39,383 nucleotides of DNA from a virus, in IMG/VR virus record IMGVR_UViG_3300015374_000025, positions 1 through 39,383 of that record, one strand, 5' to 3'. Within the stretch, counting starts at the first letter, position 1. Each line of letters opens with the position of its first letter. Below the pieces are notes generated by a model. That model searched no databases. It saw only the letters and a list, made by a program, of their open reading frames with translations, and was not told where the DNA came from. A program made the translations under genes and the position numbers. Shown here piece after piece: positions 8,093 through 16,118 of the stretch.

Positions 8093-9999
8093 GCTGACTT
8101 CCTCTCGTGGGTGACGGATGAGCCGCCGAGCAGCTCGGAGACGATGCGGGGGTCCTGCACCAGGTCGGCCAGCTGGCCGGCGCGCTCGCGCAGAACGGCG
8201 CGGATGCGGGTCTCGATGGTGTTGCGGGCGACGATGTCGATGACTTCGATCGCCTCGTGCTTCTCCGACCCGATGCGGTGACAGCGGTCCTCAGCCTGGA
8301 TCGACTCGACGATCGACCAAGGGCGCTGCAGGAACACGACGGTGCTGGCCGCGGTGAGGGTGATGCCGACGCCGCCGGCGGACGTCGTGACGCAGATGAC
8401 GTCCAGCGCACCGCCCTGGAACTCGTCCACGTTGCGCGTGCGCTCGGCCGGCGTCTGGCCGCCGATGATGTAGCCGACCTTGAGCCCGGCCTCGGCCGCC
8501 TTCTCGCCGGCGAGCATGACCAGCTGTCGCGACGGCGCGAACACGACGACGGGCTGGCCCGGGCGCTCGGCCAGCACCTCCAAGAGGGCGTCGACCTTCC
8601 AGCTCGGGTGCTTGAGGTTCAGGTGCACGTGGCGCTTCGGCTCGCCCGTGAGCTTGTCCAGGTCAGGGCCGTACGTGATCTCGACATCGGCGGCCGCGGA
8701 GGCCAGGCGCGTGAGGTGGCCGAAGACCGACATCATGTCGAAGACCGCGAGCTCGGTGCCGTCGGGCAGCTCGGCCAGCATCTGGCCCTCGAAGTCGTCG
8801 TAGACCTTGCGCCACTTCGCCGGCAGGTCGACCGTGCGCACGCTGTAGGTCTTCGGCGGCAGCTGCGTCAGCACGTCGGCCTTGGCCACACGACGGTGCT
8901 GGCCCAGCAGGGTGAGCCGGAACTCGGCCTCGCGCCACGGGGCCAGTCCCAGGTTGATCTCCTGGTAGTCCTCGGTGGTGACGAGCTGGCAGTAGCGGGC
9001 GACCCAGCGCTCCTTGCTCGGCCAGGCGTCGGGCATCAGGCACGCGAGGGCCTGCCAGAGGTCGCCGGGGTTGTGGGTGATCGGGGTGCCCGACAGCGCG
9101 ATGATCGCGCCACCTCGACGGGCCGCGATCGAGGCCAGTCGCTCGACAGACTTGGACCGCTCGGCTGTCGGGTTCTTGATGAGGTGACACTCGTCGATGA
9201 CCAGGTGCGCGGCGCCCAGCTTGCGCAGGGGGCTCGGCTTGGCCAGCACGGGAGTGTCAGCCCGCGCGAGGTCGTAGCTCACGACGTAGACGTCAGCGGT
9301 GCCTGCGAGCGCGTGCCGCTTCTTGGGGCTGCCGCGCCAGGCCACGGCGCGAACGTGCGGGGCCCAGGCCTGCCAGGCGTCGACCCACGGATCGACGACG
9401 GAAGCCGGACAGACGACGATGACGGGCGGTGACGCGCTGACGTGCCACGAGAGGTGCTTGACGTAGGCCTCGTGCAGCGACGGCTGAGCGATCCCCTCGG
9501 GGCCCCAGCCGCACTCGCAGATGGCGTCGGGCTTGCCGACCCAGTCATGGCCGCGGTGCAGGTGCTCGACGACGCCGAGGATTGCGGTGATGGTCTTGCC
9601 AGTGCCGGGCTCGTCGGTGAACAGGCCTTGGCCGGTGGCGGCGACCATGCGGGCGCCCTCGCTCTGCCACGGGAACGGCTTGAGGCCGGGCGTCATTGGG
9701 GTGTAGCTGAGCGCGTGCGCCGCGCTGTTGGTGCGTGCTGCGGCCTGCTCGTTGATCCACGCCTGCAGGTGAGGCCCCGGGTGCCAGTAGTCGCCGAACG
9801 CGGCGGACAGCTGCACGACAGCAGGCCAGGTCGCCGGTGTCATCAGCCCGCCGGGCGGGTCCGTCTTGCTGAACAGCGGCGTGAGGGTGTGCAGGAGCCT
9901 GGCCGCTGCGGCCATGTCCTGAGGAGTGTCGGCTGCACCGCCGGCGACAAGCACGATGTGCTCGCCGCCGACGGTCAGCTCGGCGTGGACAGCAACCAT
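8089..9999 (-). CDS. SNF2-family DEAD/DECH-box helicase
   Basis: A 636-residue superfamily 2 ATPase. It has Walker A (DEPGTGKT, ending at T136), DECH at 269-272, SGTPITHN at about 303-310, and C-terminal motifs TTSAGGVGITLT near 538-549 and QAEDRCHRIG at 568-577. These are Swi2/Snf2 signatures. Such enzymes move along duplex DNA and remodel bound proteins; in phages they usually sit with replication and recombination genes, as here. An N-terminal ~100 residues and a Cys-containing insert (CECGW, about 161) are extra. The start at 9999 overlaps the end of the SSB-like gene. Confidence 0.9.
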   Translation of the reverse strand: MVAVHAELTVGGEHIVLVAGGAADTPQDMAAAARLLHTLTPLFSKTDPPGGLMTPATWPAVVQLSAAFGDYWHPGPHLQAWINEQAAARTNSAAHALSYTPMTPGLKPFPWQSEGARMVAATGQGLFTDEPGTGKTITAILGVVEHLHRGHDWVGKPDAICECGWGPEGIAQPSLHEAYVKHLSWHVSASPPVIVVCPASVVDPWVDAWQAWAPHVRAVAWRGSPKKRHALAGTADVYVVSYDLARADTPVLAKPSPLRKLGAAHLVIDECHLIKNPTAERSKSVERLASIAARRGGAIIALSGTPITHNPGDLWQALACLMPDAWPSKERWVARYCQLVTTEDYQEINLGLAPWREAEFRLTLLGQHRRVAKADVLTQLPPKTYSVRTVDLPAKWRKVYDDFEGQMLAELPDGTELAVFDMMSVFGHLTRLASAAADVEITYGPDLDKLTGEPKRHVHLNLKHPSWKVDALLEVLAERPGQPVVVFAPSRQLVMLAGEKAAEAGLKVGYIIGGQTPAERTRNVDEFQGGALDVICVTTSAGGVGITLTAASTVVFLQRPWSIVESIQAEDRCHRIGSEKHEAIEVIDIVARNTIETRIRAVLRERAGQLADLVQDPRIVSELLGGSSVTHERKSA

Positions 10000-10874
10000 C
10001 AGGCCGGCTGCGCCTGCTGCTGTCCGGTCAGCCGTGCCAACAGCGCCTGCTGCTCCGCGTTGAAGTCCACCGGCGCCTGGGGCGGGGCGGGCTGTGCGGG
10101 AGCCTGCTGCTGGATGGGCTGAGACACCTGCTGCACGGGCGGCTGGAACTGCGGCTGCACGGGCTGCTGGGGTGCCTGCTGGACGAACTGCTGTTGCGGC
10201 ACCTGGGGTGCCTGCTGCTCGATCGGGGCCTGCTGGACCGGCTGCTGAGCGGGAGCCGGGGAAGCGACCCCCGCGCCCGCCGGCGGCTGGTACTGGATCG
10301 CGAACTGGTTGGCCGGAATGGCCCCCGTGTTCCGCTTTCCAGCCAGCTGCACGACGATCGTCGCGCCTGCCTTGGGAGCGCCTGTGGCACCCGCCTCGCT
10401 CATGGCACGAACGAGCTCGTCCCGCATCTGGCCGCGAACGAACAGCGTGGCCTCGCCCTCGGGGAAGTCCACACTGGGCTCCACCTTGAGCGGCACCTTC
10501 ATGACGAACTGCGGACGACCGTCGCGGTAGAACTTCGGCTGCTTCGTCTGCGGGTCCGTCTGCTGCTGGATGTCCGCGTCGGTGACGTCGCGAGCGACGA
10601 CTCCGGCGTACCAGTGCCCGATGGGCTTGTCCTTCCAGCTGATCGACGGGCCACCGCCAGCACTGGGCTGGCCGTAGTAGTCGTCGAGGGAGCCGGTCGC
10701 CAGAGGCGCGGCCGGTTGCTGGGGCGGAGCCTGGTAGCCCTGCGGCGGGAACTGCTGCTGCGGGTACTGGGGCGCCTGCGGGTATGCCGGATACTGCGGC
10801 TGGATCGGAGGCTGCGGAACCTGCTGCTGGGGCGGGTAGGGAGCCTGCGGATAGCCGGGACCTGGATAGTTCAT
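9999..10874 (-). CDS. Probable single-stranded DNA-binding protein with Pro/Gln-rich arms
   Basis: A 291-residue protein. A core of about 130 residues (from GGGPSISWKDKPIGHWYAG to NQFAIQYQPP) looks like the OB-fold SSB-like proteins of actinophages. It lies between long low-complexity arms rich in Pro, Gln and Tyr (N-terminal ~65 residues and C-terminal ~85). Disordered Gln/Pro tails are common in SSBs and recruit partners or drive condensation. The assignment is from pattern and context (SNF2 helicase, RecB-like nuclease, polymerase), not a firm family match. The ribosome site is weak. Confidence 0.6.
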   Translation of the reverse strand: MNYPGPGYPQAPYPPQQQVPQPPIQPQYPAYPQAPQYPQQQFPPQGYQAPPQQPAAPLATGSLDDYYGQPSAGGGPSISWKDKPIGHWYAGVVARDVTDADIQQQTDPQTKQPKFYRDGRPQFVMKVPLKVEPSVDFPEGEATLFVRGQMRDELVRAMSEAGATGAPKAGATIVVQLAGKRNTGAIPANQFAIQYQPPAGAGVASPAPAQQPVQQAPIEQQAPQVPQQQFVQQAPQQPVQPQFQPPVQQVSQPIQQQAPAQPAPPQAPVDFNAEQQALLARLTGQQQAQPA

Positions 10875-10911
10875 TTCGATTCTCGATTCACTGGTGATGG
10901 ATGGCTGCCGC

Positions 10912-11757
10912 TCACGTGGTGCGAGTGGCAGCGGCCGTCCCGGGGCAACCCGGGCCGGAGTCTTTGGCGGCCTGCGGCCGGTAGAACGGGCAGAAGAAGC
11001 ACTCGTCGCTGTCGGGGTCCATCGGGACGTCCTCGATGCGGAGCTGCTGCGCGAGCACCTGGTCGGCGAGCTGACGCCGGCGGGCGGTCTGAGCGAAGAC
11101 CTCGGCCAGCAGCGCCTCGACTTCGGCCAGCACGTGGCCGTGCTCGTCGGTGAACTCGAGGTCCGAGACGTAGAGGCCGTCCAGGCTGGCCGCGGTGGCC
11201 GGGTAGGCCGCGAGCACGACCTTCTTGACCGGCAGGCCCAGCAGCCAGTAGCCGAGCGCGTAGAGCAGCAGCTGCACCTTGTACTTGCGGGGCCAGCCCT
11301 TGCGGACCTTGGCCATGCTCGACTCGCCCAGGAACTTGTGGTCGACCACGACCTGCTCGAGCGCGTCGTACAGGTCGGCGGTGCCCGGGTGGTCCGGGTG
11401 CGGCGTCACCTTCTGCTCGGTGACCCAGCGCAGCAGGGCGCGCCTCACGTTGTCCTCGTCGAAGGCGTCGGCCGCCCAGGCGTGCAGGGCGGTCCCGCGG
11501 ATCGACGGCCACGGGTCCACCACGTGGTTGGTGACTGGCAGCGCCGCGAACTTGCCGACGACCTGGCGATCGCATGCCACGCCGATCTCGCTCGGGCCGA
11601 GGTGCTGCTGCAGCGTGCGGGGAGCGCGAGCCGCGTGCTCGAGGAACACCCGCCGCAGCTCGTTGGCGTACCTGGTGGCCCACGGGCTGCTGCCGGTGAC
11701 GCTCTTGGGCGCCGCTGACATGAACTCCGTCGGCGACTGCGTCGGGAAGGCGGTCAC
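10912..11757 (-). CDS. Cas4/RecB-like PD-(D/E)XK nuclease with Fe-S cysteines
   Basis: About 281 residues. The motifs are those of RecB/Cas4-type exonucleases: an N-terminal Cys (EIGVACDRQ), GTALHAW, GTADLYD and VVVDHKF for the metal-binding Asp and Lys, YKVQLLLYALGY for the QxxxY motif, and C-terminal cysteines (ECFFCPFY, PGCPG) that with the first Cys can hold a 4Fe-4S cluster. It probably resects DNA ends for recombination with the SSB-like protein. The start is uncertain. I chose a GTG at 11757, which overlaps the upstream stop (GTGA); an ATG at 11721 with GGAG close by and an ATG at 11784 are alternatives. Confidence 0.8.
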   Translation of the reverse strand: MTAFPTQSPTEFMSAAPKSVTGSSPWATRYANELRRVFLEHAARAPRTLQQHLGPSEIGVACDRQVVGKFAALPVTNHVVDPWPSIRGTALHAWAADAFDEDNVRRALLRWVTEQKVTPHPDHPGTADLYDALEQVVVDHKFLGESSMAKVRKGWPRKYKVQLLLYALGYWLLGLPVKKVVLAAYPATAASLDGLYVSDLEFTDEHGHVLAEVEALLAEVFAQTARRRQLADQVLAQQLRIEDVPMDPDSDECFFCPFYRPQAAKDSGPGCPGTAAATRTT

Positions 11758-12200
11758 TCGGGGCACCGCCACTGATGAGTGCATTCCTTGAGCGGTCGTC
11801 CGTCAGCGGTCCAGTTGCCCACGTAGAACAGCGGGCAGGGCCAGGTGTGCTCAGCGCGCTCGGGCACCGTGTCCGATGCCGTCGTCGAAATCGCGTCGGC
11901 GCCATCCTCGGACCGGTAGTGATGCGATCGGCCCACAGGCGGCTCAGCCAGCACGTAGAACGGCATGACTCCGCCGAGGAACGTGAGCCACACAGGCTCG
12001 CCGGCTGTCAGCCGTGCCAGGTCGTCATCCTCGAGCTCGACGCGGAACGAGTAGCGGGGGGCCTCGACATCGTCCGTCCTCCAGACCATGGCCTCAGCCG
12101 CGCGGATGTCGCCAGTGACGTCGTGACCAGGCGGCGGGCCGACGACGATCCGCTTGCCGATCGGTAAGACCTCGTCGTCGGGGATTGCGGTGACGATCAT
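11754..12200 (-). CDS. Unknown early protein
   Basis: I do not recognise this 148-residue protein. It looks beta-rich (VWLTFLGGVMPFYVLAEPP) and ends with a Cys/His-containing tail (WPCPLFYVGNW...ECTHQWRCPE) that might bind a metal. It overlaps both neighbours by 4 bp, so it is a true member of the operon. There is no evidence for a specific role. Confidence 0.6.
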   Translation of the reverse strand: MIVTAIPDDEVLPIGKRIVVGPPPGHDVTGDIRAAEAMVWRTDDVEAPRYSFRVELEDDDLARLTAGEPVWLTFLGGVMPFYVLAEPPVGRSHHYRSEDGADAISTTASDTVPERAEHTWPCPLFYVGNWTADGRPLKECTHQWRCPE

Positions 12201-12391
12201 TCCGGCACCACCTTCGGAGCCGGGACCTCACGCGCGACGACCTCGAGCAGGTCGCCCAGGCGGCGACTGTCGCGAGCTGCTTCGGCGTCCTCGTAGGTCT
12301 CGAAGCGCCCGACGGTCTCGGAGTGCCGGCGCTCGCGCAGCGGCACGGTGTCGAGGAAGCGGAAGGCGTAGAACGTCGCGGACTCGGTCAT
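12197..12391 (-). CDS. Small unknown protein
   Basis: A 64-residue protein beginning MTESATFYAFRFLDTVPLRERRHSE. It has no recognisable motif. The pattern of aromatic residues and a central helix (YEDAEAARDSRRL) fits a small globular protein. The start and end both lie in 4-bp overlaps with neighbouring genes. Confidence 0.55.
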   Translation of the reverse strand: MTESATFYAFRFLDTVPLRERRHSETVGRFETYEDAEAARDSRRLGDLLEVVAREVPAPKVVPE

Positions 12392-12669
12392 GGCTTGATC
12401 CGCTCGAGCCGCAGGACGTAATCACGCACGACCACCTGGTCCGTTTTGCAGACGGTGCAGAACGCCTTGCCGCCGTTCACCACGTACAGGTAGTGCGGCC
12501 GGCAGATCAGCTTCGTGTGGACCTTGTCCTTGTCGCAGTGCTTGCGCAGCACCAGCACCCACTCAGCGACCTGGTCGCACGGCTCGGTGCGCGTCTTGAT
12601 GTCACAGGGGAGCGCGAACTCGAAGTCAGTCATGTCGAGCTTCTCGGTGGTCCCGATGGACGTGCTCAT
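12388..12669 (-). CDS. Small Cys-rich protein, likely zinc-binding
   Basis: A 93-residue protein with Cys residues at regular spacing: ALPCDIK, EPCDQ, KHCDK, LICRPHYL and FCTVCK. The last CxxC resembles a zinc knuckle, and the layout suggests one or two zinc sites. The function is unknown. The chosen ATG (12669) overlaps the stop codon of the deoxyribosyltransferase-like gene by 4 bp; an internal ATG at 12633 is possible. Confidence 0.6.
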   Translation of the reverse strand: MSTSIGTTEKLDMTDFEFALPCDIKTRTEPCDQVAEWVLVLRKHCDKDKVHTKLICRPHYLYVVNGGKAFCTVCKTDQVVVRDYVLRLERIKP

Positions 12670-13217
12670 GCGGACGCCTGCCCGACTCCGTCGACGCACT
12701 CGCTGCAGAGGTCGGCCTCGACCCAGAAGCAGCCGGCACGGCAGGCGTTGTCGTCGGTGCACGAGCAGACCCGGCAGCGGCGCACGTCGAACAGCGGCTG
12801 GATGGCGACCCGGGCGCGCAGCTGCGCGATCGCCTCGCCCATGGTCGGGCAGACAGTGACTGCGTCGGTCATGCGATGGAAGACGTTCTCCGGCTGCCCG
12901 ACGACAATGATCGGGACGCCGTGCGCGAGCGCCCAGCCCGTCTCCACGTGCCGGCCGCCTCCGCCCTCGATGCCGACGAACGCCGCGGTGAACAGGATCA
13001 GGAGGTCCGACCGCACGACGTCGTTGAGATCCATGCGGGCGTGCGCCAGGACGACCTCGTCGGACAGGTCAGCGGCCGCGCCCTCCGTGCCAGGCGTGAT
13101 GTCGTGGTCCTCGTCCAGCCAAGAGCTGGTGACCTCGCAGTCTGCAGCGCGCACCAGGTCGGCGTACGTGCGGAGCTTGTCGCGGGAGCCGTAGGGGCCG
13201 GCCAGGTAGACCCTCAC
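12666..13217 (-). CDS. Nucleoside 2-deoxyribosyltransferase-like protein with zinc-ribbon tail
   Basis: A 183-residue protein. The N-terminal ~120 residues match the deoxyribosyltransferase/DUF4406 fold: RVYLAGPYGSR at the start, a mid-domain SDLLILF strand and the RHVETGWALAHGVPIIVVG segment, whose Glu is where that family has its catalytic Glu. The C-terminal ~40 residues are Cys-rich (CRVCSC, C, C, CSEC), like a zinc ribbon. Relatives move the deoxyribose between bases or clear modified nucleotides. A role in the phage nucleotide pool or base modification is inference. The start is a GTG overlapping the upstream stop (GTGA). Confidence 0.7.
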   Translation of the reverse strand: MRVYLAGPYGSRDKLRTYADLVRAADCEVTSSWLDEDHDITPGTEGAAADLSDEVVLAHARMDLNDVVRSDLLILFTAAFVGIEGGGGRHVETGWALAHGVPIIVVGQPENVFHRMTDAVTVCPTMGEAIAQLRARVAIQPLFDVRRCRVCSCTDDNACRAGCFWVEADLCSECVDGVGQASA

Positions 13218-13582
13218 GCGGACTCACCCGCCTGCGGCTTGTCAGCCGTGAGCCGCCACGACACGCTCTTGGTCGCGAACCGGACGTAGGTCTCGGGGTC
13301 CTCGCGCTTGAGCTTCTTGGAGTCCACGCGCCAGCTCTCGGTCTGCACCAGGCGCAGGGGAGGGCCGGCCGGACCGGTGAGCGCGATGCGGGTGGACTCT
13401 GGGGCCGCGGTCTGCAGCTCGACCTTGATCGCGTCGGTGATCAGCTTCAGCTGCTCGTTCGCCTGGTCGGCTGCGGCCTTGGCGTCGGTGTACGACGCGT
13501 GCAGCTGCTTCAGCCGCCTCGACGCGGTGTCCTTCACCGGCGTGTACGGCTGCTCGACTTCGATGTTCGGTGCCTCGGTCAT
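13214..13582 (-). CDS. Coiled-coil-containing small protein, unknown function
   Basis: A 122-residue protein. Residues ~18-55 form a clear helical/coiled-coil stretch (RRLKQLHASYTDAKAAADQANEQLKLI). The C-terminal half is basic with several Trp and Lys residues (SWRVDSKKLKREDPETYVRF). I cannot assign a family. It is coupled by 4-bp overlaps at both ends. Confidence 0.6.
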   Translation of the reverse strand: MTEAPNIEVEQPYTPVKDTASRRLKQLHASYTDAKAAADQANEQLKLITDAIKVELQTAAPESTRIALTGPAGPPLRLVQTESWRVDSKKLKREDPETYVRFATKSVSWRLTADKPQAGESA

Positions 13583-14697
13583 GATGCTTGCTCCTGTTCG
13601 GTCTTGCGGTAGCGCTGGGAGTGGAGTCCGGTGACCCGCTCCAGCTCGTTGAGGGGCCGGCCTGAGTTGCGCCAGCGACGGGCGAGCTCGTGCTTCTCGG
13701 GCTTCGTGAGCGCGACGCTCTTGTCGCCGGCCATGCGTCGCTCGATAGCGACCTCATCCAGGTCGGCGTCTTCGGGGCTGCTCTCGTCGACGTCCTCGAG
13801 CGCCAGAGGCGGCAGCCAGCCAGCAGCGGCCGCGTAGTTGAGGGCTCGTGAGTAGGCGATGCGGTCTCGGTGCTCGGTGTGCGGCGGGATCATCATCGAG
13901 AGCTCGTCGTACAGAGCCTCGATCTTGTCGACCATGCCGCGGGACAACGTCCGTCCGTCACGGATGATGGGGATGAAGTTGCCGCGCTCCACCTCGAGGC
14001 GAGCCGCGAGCTTCGACTGGGACCAGCCGAGGGCGACCAGGGCACGGAGGTGGAGTTTCGCCAGAGGCGTGCGCTCATGGTCAGCCACGCCGGCGCTCAG
14101 GTTCTGCGGGATCGCCTCGACGGCGTAGATCCGCTCAGCCGTCGTACGCAGCACCCGACGGGCGGGTCCGCGGAGCAGGTCGCCGTTGCCCTTGCAGCCC
14201 TTGTGAGGGCCCTCGGCGGGGCCGTAGAGGCCGTACCAGATCTTGGTGAGCGAGCCATTGGAGACACCGGACAGCCGGCCGACCTGCTTGAGCCCGATGC
14301 CGTACTCCTTGAGCTCGGCCAGATGCAGCCGGACCGGGTAGGCGTCGACGTACTTGTGATAGCGGCCGTACGCCTTCATGCGCTCCCGCTCGTTCTCAGC
14401 AGCCGCGTTCGCCTTCGAGCACGGAATGCAGCGGCAGGCGTCCAGCACGTAGGTGGCGCGCTGGCCGTGCTGGTGGTTCGCCTTCTTGTGGAGGCAGGGC
14501 TGCGGGGTGCGGTCGATCGCTTCCTCGCGGATCGCAGCCATGACCTCGCGCAGCATCAAGCGCTCGCGCTTCTGGCAGGAGTGCTTGCTAAACCAGTGCC
14601 GCGCCTCCTTCACCGTTGCGGCGGGGTAGGCGGCCTGGAATCCGCAACGAGCGCAGCGGTAGGAACGCTCGACGCGTCGAGCTCGGCGGGTGCTCAT
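13579..14697 (-). CDS. Multi-helix-turn-helix DNA-binding protein with N-terminal zinc finger
   Basis: A 372-residue protein. The start has CARCGF...HSC, a C2-H-C-like finger, and a second Cys/His group follows (PCLHKK, CRCIPCS). At least two helix-turn-helix-like stretches are seen: GLKQVGRLSGVSNGSLTKIW near the middle, and GWSQSKLAARLEVERGNFIPI after it. The C terminus (RWRNSGRPLNELERVTGLH) could be a third. It is probably a transcription regulator or a protein that recognises specific phage sites. Its place in the early operon suggests control of early or middle expression. Confidence 0.7.
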   Translation of the reverse strand: MSTRRARRVERSYRCARCGFQAAYPAATVKEARHWFSKHSCQKRERLMLREVMAAIREEAIDRTPQPCLHKKANHQHGQRATYVLDACRCIPCSKANAAAENERERMKAYGRYHKYVDAYPVRLHLAELKEYGIGLKQVGRLSGVSNGSLTKIWYGLYGPAEGPHKGCKGNGDLLRGPARRVLRTTAERIYAVEAIPQNLSAGVADHERTPLAKLHLRALVALGWSQSKLAARLEVERGNFIPIIRDGRTLSRGMVDKIEALYDELSMMIPPHTEHRDRIAYSRALNYAAAAGWLPPLALEDVDESSPEDADLDEVAIERRMAGDKSVALTKPEKHELARRWRNSGRPLNELERVTGLHSQRYRKTEQEQAS

Positions 14698-15122
14698 GCC
14701 GGCACCGACTTCCGGGCGCCTGGCTTGGACCAGCGGTAGAGGTTGCCCGTGATGGAGTTGCAGCGGCCGCACGCCGGGCGGATGTTGTTCCGTCGGTAGG
14801 TGCCGCCCTTGTCGCCCGGGATGATGCGATCAGCAGTGACCTGGCAGGCGACGAGAAGACGTCCACATCGGTAGCACCTACAGGCCGGCTCACGCTTGAC
14901 GCTGGCGACCGCCTCCATGCGTTCGAAGTCGCGGATCAGGGCTTCGATCTCGTCGTTGTCCTTTGGCTCCCAGAACGTCTGCTCGTTGGTGTTGTCCCAC
15001 ACGATGACCACCACGTCGACGTCTGCGCGGAAGGTCTCGACCATCCACTGCTTGCGACGCCGGCGCGCTGCAGAGTTGCCCGAGCAGTTGCCGTTCGAGG
15101 TGCCGCGCGGCTGAGCAGTCAT
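14694..15122 (-). CDS. HNH endonuclease (second copy type)
   Basis: A 142-residue protein. The C-terminal half has a CxC..C zinc-type pattern (CRCYRCG), then DRIIPG with a basic loop, NNIRPACGRCN and a final Asn. This is a Cys-bearing HNH nuclease core in which the usual His of the first motif is replaced by Arg-Ile; activity is therefore less certain. The N terminus is basic and unstructured. It is inside the early operon, away from terminase, so it may be a homing-type or recombination nuclease and not a packaging one. Confidence 0.7.
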   Translation of the reverse strand: MTAQPRGTSNGNCSGNSAARRRRKQWMVETFRADVDVVVIVWDNTNEQTFWEPKDNDEIEALIRDFERMEAVASVKREPACRCYRCGRLLVACQVTADRIIPGDKGGTYRRNNIRPACGRCNSITGNLYRWSKPGARKSVPA

Positions 15123-15217
15123 CGCAGCTCACCGCGTTCGCGGAGATCTCGGCAAATGAGGCCGACGGCAGTCCAGAGCACGGTCGCCGCCCCCGCGCTG
15201 ACGATGAGCGCAGTCAT
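15119..15217 (-). CDS. 32-residue membrane peptide
   Basis: A very short gene: an N-terminal hydrophobic helix (TALIVSAGAATVLWTAVGLIC) followed by a charged tail (RDLRERGELR). Both ends overlap neighbours by 4 bp (the stop lies in the ATGA of the HNH gene), which argues that it is real. The function is unknown; small membrane peptides in early phage operons often modify the host envelope or signalling. Confidence 0.5.
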   Translation of the reverse strand: MTALIVSAGAATVLWTAVGLICRDLRERGELR

Positions 15218-15393
15218 GAGGACGCCCCCTCGAGCGCAGGCATCCCGACAGTGGCGAGTGGAGCGTGGCCGAAGCCGAAGATGCAGGGCTGGCAAGCACA
15301 GTGCTTCGGCGCGATGGTGCTGCGCCCGCCCGACTTCGCCACGGTCCGTGCATGCCGAGGCTCCGGCTCGACGACGGCAAAACCGATGGTCAT
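15214..15393 (-). CDS. Short Cys-containing protein
   Basis: A 59-residue protein read from the ATG at 15393. It has a HCACQPC motif, possibly a metal site. Both the start and stop lie in 4-bp overlaps with neighbours. No family is recognised. Confidence 0.5.
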   Translation of the reverse strand: MTIGFAVVEPEPRHARTVAKSGGRSTIAPKHCACQPCIFGFGHAPLATVGMPALEGASS

Positions 15394-15668
15394 GACGAGA
15401 GGCCCAGCCGCTCGACCACGGCCACGGCGACTGTCTCGGACGCGTCATCACCAGCGCCGGCGGCGTAGAGGTCACGCCAGGCGTCCGGACCCAGCGCCAG
15501 CACGGCGATCAGGTTGGCGGTGCGAAGCTCCTCGGCCACCGAGTCGGCCGGCGGAGGCGTCGGGGGAGTGAACTCGGGAGAATCAGTCGACACCTCCGCC
15601 GGGGTCTTGGGGGCAGCGGCTTTCTTGGCCGCCGGCTTGGCTGCTGACTTCTTGGCGGCGTTGGTCAT
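15390..15668 (-). CDS. Histone-H1-like Ala/Lys/Pro-rich small protein
   Basis: A 92-residue protein. The first ~40 residues are an AAKK/PAAKK repeat, basic and disordered, like histone H1 tails and the C-terminal tails of actinobacterial nucleoid proteins. Residues ~40-92 are acidic-helical. It may coat DNA or bridge to a partner, but the function is not known. It starts 4 bp inside the preceding gene's end. Confidence 0.6.
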   Translation of the reverse strand: MTNAAKKSAAKPAAKKAAAPKTPAEVSTDSPEFTPPTPPPADSVAEELRTANLIAVLALGPDAWRDLYAAGAGDDASETVAVAVVERLGLSS

Positions 15669-15844
15669 CGCGCACCGCCTCGAGCCGTGAGGAACGCTCG
15701 GCGTGCGGCGATCCGGCGGTGCAGCTCCTGGCGCTTGGCGGCCTTGTGACGCTGCCAGGCGTTGGCGTTGCCGACCAGCAGGAGGGCCACGACCGGAGCG
15801 GCGATCGCCGCGAGGATCAGATGACCGTCGATGAAGGTGAACAC
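15665..15844 (-). CDS. 59-residue membrane protein, GTG start
   Basis: It has an N-terminal hydrophobic stretch (about residues 8-25, including LAAIAAPVVALLLVG) and a basic helical tail (QRHKAAKRQELHRRIAARRAF). The GTG start at 15844 has AAGGAG at ideal spacing, the best ribosome site in this part of the operon. This, with the 4-bp overlap at its end, supports a real gene. The function is unknown. Confidence 0.6.
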   Translation of the reverse strand: MFTFIDGHLILAAIAAPVVALLLVGNANAWQRHKAAKRQELHRRIAARRAFLTARGGAR

Positions 15845-15914
15845 GGATAGACTCCTTGTTGTTGGTGGAGCCCGGGCGATTGGTGCGCTCGGGTTTCGCT
15901 TTGCGAGGGGAAAC

Positions 15915-16118
15915 TCAGGTGGTCTGGCGTTCGATGAACGCCGCGACCTCGTGCTCGTAGACCCGGGTTTTCGGACGCGTGTTGCCGGCGACCCGGATGT
16001 CGACCGAGCGCAGCTGGCCGCTGGCGATGAGCCGGTAGATGTAGCTGCGCGAGCAACCCAGACGGCGCGCCGCGTCAGGCATCGAGAGCAACGTGGCTGC
16101 GGTCTGCTCCGTGGTCAT
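15915..16118 (-). CDS. Excisionase-like / MerR-type helix-turn-helix protein
   Basis: A 67-residue protein with the classic small wHTH layout: SMPDAARRLGCSRSYIYRLIASGQL, then a wing and VYEHEVAAFIERQ. This is the excisionase/MerR fold used by phage Xis and some regulators. As the second gene of the leftward operon, with a 4-bp overlap to the Cro-like gene, it would be made early in induction, which fits an excisionase acting with the integrase. It may also be a transcription regulator. Confidence 0.7.
   Translation of the reverse strand: MTTEQTAATLLSMPDAARRLGCSRSYIYRLIASGQLRSVDIRVAGNTRPKTRVYEHEVAAFIERQTT

Noticed and set aside
10871-11905. 344-residue minus-strand open frame overlapping the Cas4/RecB-like nuclease
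   Set aside because: It is Arg/Gly/Pro-rich in a different frame; the frame at 10912-11757 has all the nuclease motifs and couples to neighbours.
15845-15914. Imperfect hairpin (CCCGAGCG / CGCCCGGG) between the excisionase-like gene and the 59-residue membrane protein
   Set aside because: It has a mismatch, no T run and a strong ribosome site behind; it is not a convincing terminator or attenuator.
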